This document shows positions 33,147 through 42,541 of a DNA stretch of 64,000 nt, one piece after another. Where the stretch lies: positions 124,001 to 188,000 of the forward strand of contig JAEUVV010000013.1 of assembly GCA_016786705.1 (NCBI GenBank), in the 5' to 3' direction. Source of the stretch: Taibaiella sp. Lineage in GTDB: Bacteria; Bacteroidota; Bacteroidia; Chitinophagales; Chitinophagaceae. The notes under the pieces are model-generated. The model saw only the letters and a list, made by a program, of their open reading frames with translations. It was not told where the DNA came from and searched no databases. The position numbers were made by a program, and so were the translations under genes. Position 1 is the stretch's first letter, and every line of letters starts with the position of its first letter.

Positions 33147-34991
33147 TTATCGTTCAACCAGCTCCTTGACCGGCTCTCCATAAAAATCGATTTTGTCGGC
33201 ACCTTTTATCTTTAAGAGCTGATACCATTTCCGGAATGCCCCGATAAATACCAGTAGCATCAGCACCATAGCGATAACTGCTAATGCGGCCAGTAAATAT
33301 TGCGCTTTAGGAATATAAATATCCATGACCTGTATATACCCCGCCCAAAAGGTAAAGATAGCCATACACACACCCGGGATTGCCGACACCAGGGCATATT
33401 TACCCCGATTCATCCGTATTAACATGGTCGTACACACGATAAGGCCGCATGCCGCCAGCAATTGGTTACTGATACCGAACAAAGGCCAGATACTACTTAC
33501 ATTACCTGTATACACCAGGTACCCCCAGGCGAAGGTGAACAAGATACTGGAGATGATCACACCGGGCATCCAATCTTTATCATTGAACTTTGGTACTACA
33601 GCACCCAGCATTTCCTGCAGAAAAAACCTTCCCACTCTCGTGCCGGCATCAATTGCTGTAAGGATAAATACCGCTTCAAACATAATGGCAAAATTGTACC
33701 AGTAAGCCGTCAGCTGGTCCATAAAAGGAATCTTATTAAAAATATGCGCCATACCCACAGCCAGGGAAACCGCCCCGCCTGTTCTGCCATGCAGGTCCAG
33801 GCCGATCACCTGTGAATAGTGGTCCAGGTCTACCGTATGCATACCAGGATTTGCAGCGAGGAAAGCATCATAAGTTTCCTTGGGCGTATTGATAGCGAAA
33901 TAATCGCCTGGCATTAAAGTGCAGGCAGCAATGAGCGCCATCAAAGCGACAAAACCTTCTACCAGCATAGCACCATAGCCTACAAAAAGAATTTGCTTTT
34001 CTTTTGCCAGCATTTTAGGTGTAGTTCCCGTTGCGATCACGGCATGAAAACCGGAGATCGCGCCACAGGCAATCACGATAAATATAAAAGGCAGTACCGG
34101 CCCACCGATCACAGGCCCGCCACCGTTAATAAACTCCGTTATGGCAGGCATCTGCACCGTAGGGTGTATAAAGATCACGCCGACCGCCAGCATAACAATC
34201 GTACCTATTTTCAAATAAGTAGACAAGTAATCTCTGGGGACCAGCAGTAACCAAACCGGCAACACGGAAGCCAGGAAACCATATACCGGGATGGCAATTG
34301 AGATCGTTTTTATATCCCAGCTAAACAAGCCATTGATGGTTGGGTTCTCCATCAGGTCATGCCCCGCGATGATGCCTACAATAAGCAATATACCACCCAG
34401 TATGCTGGCTAAGCCCACACTGTTTTTACGGTAACGCATGATCAAGCCCATAATAATAGCAATAGGCATAGTGATCACGACAGTGAATAAAGACCAGGAG
34501 GCCTCATGCATCGCGTTGATGCAGGCGAGTGACAAACCCGCGAGGGTAAGAATGAGAATAAAAAGAATCGCGAAACCGGCAACCGTACCTACTCCTTTAC
34601 CGATCTCTTTGGAGGCAATGGTAGCAAGACTTTGCCCCTTGTGGCGGATCGAGGCGAAAAGCACTACCATATCATGTACGCCACCGCCCAGTACGCAGCC
34701 TATAAGGATCCAAAGTGTCCCCGGGAGGTAGCCGAACTGTGCGGCCAGCACAGGGCCTACGAGCGGGCCTGCTGCAGCAATAGCGGCGAAATGATGCCCG
34801 AACAATACGTTCTTATTAGTCGCCACATAATCTCTGCCATCAGCAAACTCTACCGCCGGGGTGACGTGTTTATCGTTTAACCGCAATACTTTATTAGCCA
34901 TAAAAATGCCATAAAAGCGGTAGGCGATCGCGAAGATCAAGAGCGATGCAAAAATGAGGGTTAAGGCATTAACGCCGTTCAAATATTCCAT
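33147..34991 (-). CDS. cstA: Carbon starvation protein CstA
   Basis: CstA is an inner-membrane peptide and pyruvate transporter induced during carbon limitation. This protein has 614 residues and at least 15 hydrophobic segments. The conserved N-terminal block reads GRDYVATNKNVLFGHHFAAI, followed by AGPLVGPVLAAQFGYLPGTL and GGGVHDMVVLFASIRHKGQS, all of which match the family closely. The central SGFHAVIATGTTPKML motif is also typical. The length is close to that of CstA/BtsT-type proteins (about 600-700). It is a single gene on the minus strand between an oxyR and a T9SS gene. The family is well defined, so the call is firm; the precise substrate is not. Confidence 0.95.
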   Translation of the reverse strand: MEYLNGVNALTLIFASLLIFAIAYRFYGIFMANKVLRLNDKHVTPAVEFADGRDYVATNKNVLFGHHFAAIAAAGPLVGPVLAAQFGYLPGTLWILIGCVLGGGVHDMVVLFASIRHKGQSLATIASKEIGKGVGTVAGFAILFILILTLAGLSLACINAMHEASWSLFTVVITMPIAIIMGLIMRYRKNSVGLASILGGILLIVGIIAGHDLMENPTINGLFSWDIKTISIAIPVYGFLASVLPVWLLLVPRDYLSTYLKIGTIVMLAVGVIFIHPTVQMPAITEFINGGGPVIGGPVLPFIFIVIACGAISGFHAVIATGTTPKMLAKEKQILFVGYGAMLVEGFVALMALIAACTLMPGDYFAINTPKETYDAFLAANPGMHTVDLDHYSQVIGLDLHGRTGGAVSLAVGMAHIFNKIPFMDQLTAYWYNFAIMFEAVFILTAIDAGTRVGRFFLQEMLGAVVPKFNDKDWMPGVIISSILFTFAWGYLVYTGNVSSIWPLFGISNQLLAACGLIVCTTMLIRMNRGKYALVSAIPGVCMAIFTFWAGYIQVMDIYIPKAQYLLAALAVIAMVLMLLVFIGAFRKWYQLLKIKGADKIDFYGEPVKELVER

Positions 34992-35140
34992 ATTATTTAT
35001 CCTGTTTTAATCCGAAACGGAAACTTTTCACCGGATAAACTTATTAATTTATAGTAAAAATAAATATTTATTTGTGCTAAATAGATATAGTAACAGCATT
35101 TAACGTTCCTCCCCCATTTATTTTTAGACCTCAGCAGGAT

Positions 35141-36046
35141 TTAAATTTTAGCAACCGATTTTTTGATCGATGCCTGCAGCACTTCCAATAAAGAAGCTTT
35201 TACGTAATGCCGGTAAGTAATCATGCCTATTGCTCTTACCGGTTCCGGGCCGGCAAAAGTGCGAAGTTGCTTTTTCCTTTTTGCAGTAAGATTAAGCGTA
35301 GCTAATTCAGGAATTACAGTGATGCCATTGGTTGCTTCTACCATATTCATAAGAGTTTCTATACTGCCCGCATCAAAGGTAAGTTGCGCATGATCTATCG
35401 CGCTTTTCTTTAAAGAGCAAAGATTCATCACCTGCGAGCGCAGGCAATGCTCTTCCTCCAGCAGCCATAAGCGGGTCACATCAATATCGCTGGCCAATAA
35501 ATACTGCTTGTTCAGCTGCTGCTCCCTGGCGCCTACAAATACCAGTAAGCGCTCGTTGAATAAATGGCACTGCTTAAATTCCTCCATGCCAACTTCTAAA
35601 GCTAATATACCTACATCCAGGTGGTTCTTGCGCAACTGGTCTTTGATGACTTCTGTAGTGAGTTCCCGCAACTCAATCCTGAGCTCCGGGTATTCGTGGA
35701 GTAAGCCGGGCAAAAACAAATGTAAAAGATAAGGGGCTAGTGTAGGAATAATACCGATACGCAAATTACCGGATATACCCGCCCCTGATAAATGCCACTT
35801 TACCTCCTCCTCCAGCTTCTGCAAACCCGACAATACAGCCCTTGCGTTATTGATGACCAGCAATCCGGCTTCTGTAGGTAAAACCGGCTGCCGGCTGCGA
35901 TCAAAGATCACTACACCCAACTCTTCCTCCAGCTTTTTGATCATAATACTTAAGGCCGCAGGTGTAACAAAACAGGCCTCGGCAGCCTTTTGAAAATGCC
36001 GGTGTTCTTCAACAGCCAGCACATATTGCAGTTGCTGAATATTCAT
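35141..36046 (-). CDS. oxyR: LysR-type peroxide sensor OxyR
   Basis: A 301-residue LysR-family regulator: N-terminal helix-turn-helix (NIQQLQYVLAVEEHRHFQKA ... ALSIMIKKLEEELGVVIFDR) and a C-terminal sensory domain. The redox pair typical of OxyR is present: Cys201 and Cys210 in EEHCLRSQVMNLC, spaced nine apart as Cys199 and Cys208 are in E. coli. Oxidation by peroxide forms a disulphide that turns the protein into an activator. It is divergent from katG with 160 bp between start codons, the usual target arrangement. A TAACTTTG box at 36069-36076 (minus strand) could be its -7 element. Confidence 0.94.
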   Translation of the reverse strand: MNIQQLQYVLAVEEHRHFQKAAEACFVTPAALSIMIKKLEEELGVVIFDRSRQPVLPTEAGLLVINNARAVLSGLQKLEEEVKWHLSGAGISGNLRIGIIPTLAPYLLHLFLPGLLHEYPELRIELRELTTEVIKDQLRKNHLDVGILALEVGMEEFKQCHLFNERLLVFVGAREQQLNKQYLLASDIDVTRLWLLEEEHCLRSQVMNLCSLKKSAIDHAQLTFDAGSIETLMNMVEATNGITVIPELATLNLTAKRKKQLRTFAGPEPVRAIGMITYRHYVKASLLEVLQASIKKSVAKI

Positions 36047-36206
36047 TATTTATTAAACAAAATTTAATCAAAGTTAAACATTTTTAGTTTTGTTTAATTA
36101 AATCTCTTTTGTTATTTTGTATCATCCGATTGTAAAATTTATCAATCCTTTTTTGTATTTTACAAGCTACCAACATTCATTTATTCGAACAAAAAAACTA
36201 TAAAAA

Positions 36207-38399
36207 ATGGACACCCAAAAAGGAGACATCAGCAAATGCCCGTTTCATAATGGCTCATTTGAAAAAGAAAAAGTCAGCAGTGAAGGCACCCATAATAAAG
36301 ATTGGTGGCCGAAGCAATTGTCACTGGATATTTTGCGCCAGCACGCCTCATTGATCAACCCGATGGATGAAGACTTTGATTATGCGGAAGCGTTCAAGAG
36401 CCTGGACCTGGAAGCTTTAAAAAAAGACCTTACTACGCTCATGACCGACTCCCAGGACTGGTGGCCGGCAGATTTCGGGCATTATGGCCCCCTATTTATC
36501 CGTATGGCCTGGCACAGCGCCGGTACTTACCGGCAACAGGACGGCCGTGGCGGTGGCGGACGCGGGCAGCAGCGCTTCGATCCTTTAAACTCCTGGCCCG
36601 ACAATGTAAACCTGGATAAAGCCCGTCGCTTACTATGGCCGATCAAACAAAAATATGGGAATAAAATATCCTGGGCAGATCTGATGATCCTTACCGGTAA
36701 TGTCGCCTTGGAATCCATGGGCTTTAAAACCGCCGGCTTCGGTGGCGGCCGGGCCGATGTGTGGGAAGCCGACAAAGACGTATACTGGGGCAATGAAAAA
36801 GAATGGGTGGCCAGCCACCGGGACCCCGACACGCTGGAAAACCCATTAGGCGCTACTGAAATGGGGCTGATCTATGTTAATCCTGAAGGACCGGATAAAA
36901 ACCCCGACCCGGTACTGGCCGCGAAATCGATCCGTAAGACTTTTGGCAATATGGGTATGAATGATGAGGAAACCGTTGCCCTCATCGCCGGTGGTCACAC
37001 TTTCGGCAAAACGCATGGCGCTTCTGATGCCTCAAATGTAACCATGGAACCTGCAGCAGCAGGCATGGAGCAGCAAGGCTTCGGCTGGAAAAGCAACTAC
37101 GGCACAGGCTCGGGAAAAGACAGTATCTCCAGCGGCCTGGAAGTGACCTGGACGACCAAACCCACACAGTGGTCGCATGATTTCTTCACCATCTTATTCC
37201 AATATGAATGGGAGCTTTCTAAAAGCCCTGCAGGCGCACACCAATGGGTGGCTAAAAATGCGGAAGCGATCATACCGGATGCCTTTGGCGGCGCGCCGAA
37301 GCTGCCGACCATGCTGACGACCGATCTATCTTTACGATATGATCCGGTTTATGAAAAAATTTCCCGCCATTTCCTGGAAAACCCGGACGCTTTTGCCGAT
37401 GCTTTTGCAAAAGCCTGGTTTAAATTAATGCACCGTGACATGGGACCTAAATCAAGATATTTAGGCCCTGAAGTACCGGAAGAAGACTACATCTGGCAAG
37501 ACCCCTTGCCACAGGCAGAGGGCGATGCTGTAGATGATAATGATATAGCTACCTTAAAATCAAAAATTGAAACTTCCGGACTGGGCATCTCCGAACTGGT
37601 GAGTACCGCGTGGGCTTCCGCCTCTACCTTCAGAGGTACCGATAAACGCGGCGGTGCCAACGGGGCTAGAATACGCCTGGCGCCGCAAAGATTCTGGGCG
37701 GTAAATAACCCGGCACAATTAAATACGGTACTGGAGAAATTGGAAACTTTACGCAATGAATTCAACAATGTAAGCAGCCGTAAAATCTCCCTGGCCGACT
37801 TAATCGTGCTGGCCGGTAATACAGGTATTGAAATGGCGTTGAAACAAGCCGGTTTTGAAAGAACCGTTCCTTTTGCCAAAGGCAGAGTAGATGCATCACA
37901 GGAGCAAACAGACATTGAGCTGTTCGGTCACCTGGAGCCATTTGCCGATGGGTTCCGTAATTATAAAAAAGGGATAGCAACCGCTTCTACAGAAAGCTTG
38001 CTGATTGATAAAGCACAATTGCTCACCTTAACTATTCCCGAGCTTACCGTATTAATGGGTGGCTTAAAGGTACTGAATATCAATTTTGACGGATCTGCAC
38101 ATGGCGTATTGACCAATCGCCCGGCGACTCTGACCAATGACTTCTTTGTCAACCTGCTGGACATGAATACCGCATGGACGGCGACAGATCACAGCCAGGA
38201 ATTATTTGAAGGTAAGGACCGCCATTCCGGCGAGGTGAAATGGACCGCTACCAGAGCAGACCTGGTATTTGGTTCGCATGCCGAATTAAGGGCGGTAGCA
38301 GAGGTATATGCCAGCCAGGACGCGTTGGAGAAATTCATCAAAGATTTTATCAAGGCCTGGACAAAGGTTATGAATTTAGATCGTTTTGATCTGCAATAA
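36207..38399 (+). CDS. katG: Catalase-peroxidase KatG
   Basis: A haem enzyme that destroys hydrogen peroxide (catalase and peroxidase). The 730-residue length is standard. Distal haem-pocket residues Arg99, Trp102 and His103 lie in FIRMAWHSAGTYR, and the proximal His264 is in AGGHTFGKTHGA. Tyr223 (GLIYVNPEGP) and Met249 (FGNMGMND) would form the Met-Tyr-Trp crosslink needed for catalase activity; their spacings match the known enzymes. The second, haem-free half is also complete. The gene faces oxyR across a short shared promoter region, so peroxide induction through OxyR is very likely. A terminator follows. Confidence 0.97.
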   Translation: MDTQKGDISKCPFHNGSFEKEKVSSEGTHNKDWWPKQLSLDILRQHASLINPMDEDFDYAEAFKSLDLEALKKDLTTLMTDSQDWWPADFGHYGPLFIRMAWHSAGTYRQQDGRGGGGRGQQRFDPLNSWPDNVNLDKARRLLWPIKQKYGNKISWADLMILTGNVALESMGFKTAGFGGGRADVWEADKDVYWGNEKEWVASHRDPDTLENPLGATEMGLIYVNPEGPDKNPDPVLAAKSIRKTFGNMGMNDEETVALIAGGHTFGKTHGASDASNVTMEPAAAGMEQQGFGWKSNYGTGSGKDSISSGLEVTWTTKPTQWSHDFFTILFQYEWELSKSPAGAHQWVAKNAEAIIPDAFGGAPKLPTMLTTDLSLRYDPVYEKISRHFLENPDAFADAFAKAWFKLMHRDMGPKSRYLGPEVPEEDYIWQDPLPQAEGDAVDDNDIATLKSKIETSGLGISELVSTAWASASTFRGTDKRGGANGARIRLAPQRFWAVNNPAQLNTVLEKLETLRNEFNNVSSRKISLADLIVLAGNTGIEMALKQAGFERTVPFAKGRVDASQEQTDIELFGHLEPFADGFRNYKKGIATASTESLLIDKAQLLTLTIPELTVLMGGLKVLNINFDGSAHGVLTNRPATLTNDFFVNLLDMNTAWTATDHSQELFEGKDRHSGEVKWTATRADLVFGSHAELRAVAEVYASQDALEKFIKDFIKAWTKVMNLDRFDLQ

Positions 38400-38419
38400 A
38401 AACTTCAGATAAACACTAA

Positions 38420-38450
38420 AGCCACAGGTATTTTTTATCTGTGGCTTTTT
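38420..38450 (+). terminator. Terminator of katG
   Basis: AGCCACAG and CTGTGGCT pair and are followed by a T-run, 20 bases after the stop codon. Confidence 0.85.
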
Positions 38451-38458
38451 ATATAACA

Positions 38459-38482
38459 AAAGGCCGGTAGCAACCGGCCTTT
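38459..38482 (-). terminator. Terminator of the outer-membrane barrel gene
   Basis: AAAGGCCGGT and ACCGGCCTTT pair around AGCA; on the minus strand the T-rich end follows the stop codon of the barrel gene by about 30 bases. With the neighbouring katG hairpin it separates the two convergent genes. Confidence 0.85.
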
Positions 38483-38513
38483 CTACATTCACTCAAAATT
38501 CCAATCTATCAAC

Positions 38514-39131
38514 CTATAGTTTGATCCTGTAACCTAAAGAGATATTGAAATGATTGTTGGTATAGCTGATATCTTCAATGTTGGACATGCTAGCCAAACC
38601 TAAGCCATAACCACCTTTAATATAAACACCCCAGGGAGATTCATAACCCAACCCGAAATTCACACCATAGTCTAAAGGTTTAAGTTCAGGCACTTTATCT
38701 CCAAACTTAATATCATCCTTAACTTCTACACCTAAGATATCTACCTTATCTTGACCGGCAATTGCATAACCTATATATGGACCTACTTCAGCGAAAATTG
38801 ATCCGGCACTTTTAGAAATAGTATAATTATAACCAACATTCACCGGGATTCTCAGGTAATGAAGACTCCTTACAGAATTTGCAGCATCATCTTTATCGCC
38901 CAGGCTCTGATAGTAAACACCTGGCCTCAAATAAAAGTCCCCACTTAAGCCAAAATTTACACCTACACCGCCACTAAAACCAGTCTTCACATCGCCGGTA
39001 ACTGCATCCATACCTTCCACTTTAGAACGGGTATTGGAAAAGTTAACCCCAACTTCAGGATCAATGCTGATTTGGGAAAATCCGGTTTGCGCGATAGCAG
39101 CTGTAGCTGCCAACAGTACGATTTTTTTCAT
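38514..39131 (-). CDS. Outer-membrane beta-barrel protein, porin/PorT-like
   Basis: A 205-residue protein with a signal peptide (MKKIVLLAATAAIAQTGFSQ) and alternating hydrophobic/polar strands through the rest. The start ISIDPEVGVNFSNTRSKVEG, the middle FGLSGDFYLRPGVYYQSLGD, VNVGYNYTISKSAGSIFAEV and the end NNHFNISLGYRIKL are typical of the eight-stranded barrels (outer membrane beta-barrel, PorT-like) of Bacteroidota. The final residue pattern (aromatic and hydrophobic alternation, C-terminal L) fits insertion by the BAM machinery. The function may be in envelope integrity or ligand binding. A TACCTTTG box at 39202-39209 (minus strand) may be its -7 element. Confidence 0.82.
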   Translation of the reverse strand: MKKIVLLAATAAIAQTGFSQISIDPEVGVNFSNTRSKVEGMDAVTGDVKTGFSGGVGVNFGLSGDFYLRPGVYYQSLGDKDDAANSVRSLHYLRIPVNVGYNYTISKSAGSIFAEVGPYIGYAIAGQDKVDILGVEVKDDIKFGDKVPELKPLDYGVNFGLGYESPWGVYIKGGYGLGLASMSNIEDISYTNNHFNISLGYRIKL

Positions 39132-39246
39132 CTTTATTCAATTTTTATAATTAGATAATTTGTATCAAATCAAAAGGAGCTTTCTCCCTGATTTGTGCAT
39201 GCAAAGGTATCATCGAAAGAAAGCTTCAAAAAAGTTAAAATGGCTG

Positions 39247-39329
39247 AAACGGACAAAACCCACCGTGAAATTCCCGCTTGTCAAACCCTGAAATATCTCG
39301 GAACAGTTCAAGTCCAAAATTGTCCGTTT
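39247..39329. repeat. 10-bp inverted repeat upstream of the HdeD-like gene
   Basis: AAACGGACAA (39247-39256) and TTGTCCGTTT (39320-39329) are exact complements 63 bases apart; a related CTGTCCGCAAAAC lies near 39412. These are candidate paired operator sites for a regulator of the HdeD-like gene or of the divergent barrel gene. The upstream part of the long open frame here is not protein-like. Confidence 0.35.
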
Positions 39330-39431
39330 TGCAGTTTAACGGCTTTTAAAATTGCCTCGAAGACTTCAATTTTGCCCTGCATTATTTTGAGCAGATCAGA
39401 AAAACAGGTATCTGTCCGCAAAACATCGCAT

Positions 39432-40058
39432 ATGGAAACGTCATTAAGTAAATTCAGAAAAATATTACAAAAATGGTACCTGCCACTTATTGCAGGTATC
39501 GGATTCATAATGGTTGCTATAGGCATTTATAGCATGCCGGGTTTGAGCATTTCGATCATCATGCTGCTATTCAGCCTCACTATCATTTTATTTGGTATCC
39601 GGGAGACCGCTTTCGTGGTCAGTAACAGGAGACTGATCAAAAACTGGGGCTTGCACCTGGGCTCTTCTTTACTCACCCTCGTCCTGGGCATTGTCCTGAT
39701 CAGCGATCCGCTGATCTCTCTTAAATATATAAATTCCCTGGTGGTCATATTATTGTTTTGCAAGGCTATTCAAAATTTTTTGTTTCATTACACCTATTCC
39801 AAAAGGACACAAAGCACCATGGGGATGAATACCATATATGGTGTGGCTTTAATATTCATTGCCCTGTTCCTTTGGTCCAGCCCGCAGATCATCACTTCTT
39901 TCCTGGTCACCCTCTCCGGGCTCCCGTTTTTGATTATGGGTATACTTTGCATCGCTTTGTCTTTAACCTTAAGAAAAACACACCAGAAACTGGAAGCCTT
40001 CAAACGCTCTTTCCAGGAAAAGACCAAAGATGCCACTTACGAAATCATTGAAGAATAA
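39432..40058 (+). CDS. HdeD/DUF308-family membrane protein
   Basis: About 208 residues. I start at the ATG at 39432 (METSLSKF), since the open frame upstream is unconserved and overlaps a promoter region. Six hydrophobic segments in pairs (LPLIAGIGFIMVAIGIYSMP; ISIIMLLFSLTIILFGIRE; GLHLGSSLLTLVLGIVLISD; YINSLVVILLFCKAIQNF; TIYGVALIFIALFLWSSPQI; LVTLSGLPFLIMGILCIALS) match the DUF308 repeat seen in HdeD, an acid-stress membrane protein of enterobacteria. Role here is unknown. It lies 48 bp before the TolC-type gene on the same strand, so it may be read together with the efflux genes. Confidence 0.8.
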   Translation: METSLSKFRKILQKWYLPLIAGIGFIMVAIGIYSMPGLSISIIMLLFSLTIILFGIRETAFVVSNRRLIKNWGLHLGSSLLTLVLGIVLISDPLISLKYINSLVVILLFCKAIQNFLFHYTYSKRTQSTMGMNTIYGVALIFIALFLWSSPQIITSFLVTLSGLPFLIMGILCIALSLTLRKTHQKLEAFKRSFQEKTKDATYEIIEE

Positions 40059-40106
40059 TTTTTTTTAGCAACACACAAACCATATAAATTGAAAACAATC
40101 ATTAAA

Positions 40107-41441
40107 ATGAAAACACAAATAGCTATAGCAGCTATGCTCCTGTTCAGCTTTGGCATGGCCAGTGCGCAAACAGAGCTGGCGCTGAAAGATGCTGTGGACT
40201 ATGCTTTAAAGCATAAAGTGGACGCGGTGAAAGCAGGCCTGGATATTGAAAACGCAGAACATAAAATCGCGGAAGTCAGGGCCAACGCTTTACCCCAGAT
40301 CAACGGGCAGTCCGGCCTGACCTACAATGCGAAGCTACAGCAAATGGCACTGGACTTCGGCGGCCAGACTCAGGTAATCAGGATGGGTAGCCCCTGGCAG
40401 GCTAACTCCGCAATACAACTGGACCAACAGATATTTAACATGTCTGTATTCCAGGGGCTAAAGGCTGCAAGGTCGACCAAAGAATTCTATATCCTGAATG
40501 CGGCCCTGACCGAAGAGCAGATCGTGGAAAAAGTAGCCAATAGCTATTATGAGGTATTCAAAACCAAATCCCAGATCAGGACCATGGAACGCACCATACA
40601 GAACACCACCCGTGTCCGTAATGTGATCGCGAGCCTGGAAGAGAATGGACTGGCTAAAAAGATAGACCTGGACCGCATCAATGTTACCCTGAACAACCTG
40701 AACAGCTCCCTGGTACAATTAAACAATGCTGTAAAGCTACAGGAAAATGCCCTGAAATACCTGATCGGCATGGACATTGCCACTCCTATAGTTTTGCCGG
40801 AAAGCACTTTTGAATCGCCGCAAAACATGTATGTAAAAGATGAATTCAACATTAACAACAGAACGGAAATACAATTGTTAGAAAGACAGGGAGACCTGTT
40901 AAGACTGAATAAAAAAGCAACCGAAGCAGCACGTTATCCTACTTTATCCATGTCGGCCAATTATGGTTACTTAAGCCTGGGTGACCGCTTCCCTTATTTT
41001 GCAGGACCTGAGAAAGGCGTTAACGGTTCCGACTTCTCCGCCATTTCTTTAAACCTGCGCGTACCTATCTTCAGCGGGTTCGCGACCCGTTCAAAGATCC
41101 GTCAGGCCCAGGTAGATATTGACAAGTTTGAAGCAGACCTTGCCGACACCAAACTGGCCCTGAACATGGCCGTTGAAAATGCCTATACCCAGATCAACAA
41201 TTCGGTCATTACCCTGCGTAGCCAACAATCCAATATGGAACTCGCCCGGCAGGTTTTGGAAAATGTGGAAAACAACTATAAAAACGGGCTGGCTTCACTA
41301 ACAGACCTTCTGGATGCAGAAAACTCGTATGCCGATGCGCAAAATAACCATACCGCAGCCTTATTGGATTACAAACTGGCCGAGGTGCAACTGAAGAAAG
41401 CAAACGGAGAACTGAAAACATTTTACTCAAACAAACAATAA
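40107..41441 (+). CDS. TolC-family outer-membrane efflux protein
   Basis: A 444-residue outer-membrane channel. The signal peptide is MKTQIAIAAMLLFSFGMASA; the true start is the ATG at 40107, because the frame extends upstream only to a TTG at 40089. Two long coiled-coil OEP domains are visible, e.g. ALKDAVDYALKHKVDAVKAG and a matching C-terminal repeat QARQVLENVENNYKNGLASL-type helix (LARQVLENVENNYKNGLASL), with the usual TDLLDAENSYADAQNN loop. TolC proteins form a trimer that joins an inner-membrane pump to the exterior. It is the first of a three-gene efflux operon (19 bp before the adaptor gene). Confidence 0.92.
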   Translation: MKTQIAIAAMLLFSFGMASAQTELALKDAVDYALKHKVDAVKAGLDIENAEHKIAEVRANALPQINGQSGLTYNAKLQQMALDFGGQTQVIRMGSPWQANSAIQLDQQIFNMSVFQGLKAARSTKEFYILNAALTEEQIVEKVANSYYEVFKTKSQIRTMERTIQNTTRVRNVIASLEENGLAKKIDLDRINVTLNNLNSSLVQLNNAVKLQENALKYLIGMDIATPIVLPESTFESPQNMYVKDEFNINNRTEIQLLERQGDLLRLNKKATEAARYPTLSMSANYGYLSLGDRFPYFAGPEKGVNGSDFSAISLNLRVPIFSGFATRSKIRQAQVDIDKFEADLADTKLALNMAVENAYTQINNSVITLRSQQSNMELARQVLENVENNYKNGLASLTDLLDAENSYADAQNNHTAALLDYKLAEVQLKKANGELKTFYSNKQ

Positions 41442-41460
41442 ACAACAATAGAAATTCCAA

Positions 41461-42519
41461 ATGAAAAAGATCATACTAACCAGCGTAATTGTTATTGCCG
41501 CTCTGGCAGGTATCATTTATGTCCTCAACAAAAATAAGGCTAAAAATGAAGCCCAGACCGCGATCGTAGCCCAGAAAAACGCGGGCGTTACGGTACGTGT
41601 GGCAGAAGCAGCTTATAAAGACCTGAACATGCAATACACCACTAATGGTGTCTTCATGCCCAAACAAGAAGTGAAAATTTCTGCCGAAACTCCGGGTAGA
41701 GTTGCCCGCGTGCTGGTACAGGAGGGGTCCCGTGTAGGAGCCGGACAGACTTTGGCGGTTATCGAAGGAGATAAGCAAAATGTAGCGGTTTCCAATGCAC
41801 AGGCCGTTTTCAATAATGCAAGAGCGGAAGTGGCCCGTTTTGAAAACGCTTATTCCAGCGGTGGTGTTACCAAACAACAGCTGGACCAGACCAAACTCCA
41901 GTTAGAAAATGCGAAAAACAATTTACGCAGCGCGCAATTGAACGCTACAGATGTAAACATTAAAGCTTCTTTCTCCGGTATAGTCAACAGCAAAACAATT
42001 GAACCGGGTTCTTATGTAAACCCCGGCCAGGAATTATTCAGCATAGTAAACATCAGCACACTTAAGTTAAAAGTAAACGTGGATGAAAAAACCATTGGCG
42101 GGATCAAAATGGGTCAGAATGTATTGATCACAAGTGCCGCACTGTCCGGGCAGCAATGGTCTGGTATCGTAACTTTTATCGCGCCTAAAGCAGACGGCAG
42201 CCTGAACTTCCCGGTAGAAATAGAAATCAGGAACAATGGCTCCAATGATCTGAAGGCCGGTATGTATGGTACCGCTACTTTTGGCAACGAGCAAATGATC
42301 AATGCCCTGGTGATTCCAAGAACCGCCTTCGTGGGTAATATAAGTTCCAATAAAGTATTCGTGGCCAAAGATGGTAAAGCTATATTGAAAGAAGTGGTAT
42401 CCGGAAGAAACTTTGGTGATTTTGTAGAGATCATCTCCGGTATCTCCAGCGGAGAAGCAGTGATCACTACCGGGCAGATCAACCTGCTGGACGGCACCCC
42501 AATTGAAATCATTAAGTAA
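41461..42519 (+). CDS. RND-pump periplasmic adaptor (membrane fusion protein)
   Basis: A 352-residue HlyD/AcrA-type adaptor, held by an N-terminal membrane helix (IILTSVIVIAALAGIIYVL) rather than a lipid anchor, as there is no lipobox Cys. The order is the usual one: barrel-sandwich (biotinyl-lipoyl) motif GRVARVLVQEGSRVGAGQTL, coiled-coil hairpin around residues 100-155, the returning half SFSGIVNSKTIEPGSYVNPG, a beta-barrel, and a membrane-proximal domain with GLVIPRTAFV-like ALVIPRTAFVGNI. It links the TolC-type channel and the RND pump. Its gene sits between the two, with gaps of 19 and 22 bp. Confidence 0.93.
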   Translation: MKKIILTSVIVIAALAGIIYVLNKNKAKNEAQTAIVAQKNAGVTVRVAEAAYKDLNMQYTTNGVFMPKQEVKISAETPGRVARVLVQEGSRVGAGQTLAVIEGDKQNVAVSNAQAVFNNARAEVARFENAYSSGGVTKQQLDQTKLQLENAKNNLRSAQLNATDVNIKASFSGIVNSKTIEPGSYVNPGQELFSIVNISTLKLKVNVDEKTIGGIKMGQNVLITSAALSGQQWSGIVTFIAPKADGSLNFPVEIEIRNNGSNDLKAGMYGTATFGNEQMINALVIPRTAFVGNISSNKVFVAKDGKAILKEVVSGRNFGDFVEIISGISSGEAVITTGQINLLDGTPIEIIK

Positions 42520-42541
42520 AAAAACACTTTAAACTTAAATA

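Noticed and set aside
39195..39431. N-terminal extension of the HdeD-like open frame
   Set aside because: Unconserved composition, overlaps a -7 box of the divergent gene and paired sites; the ATG at 39432 begins the membrane protein.
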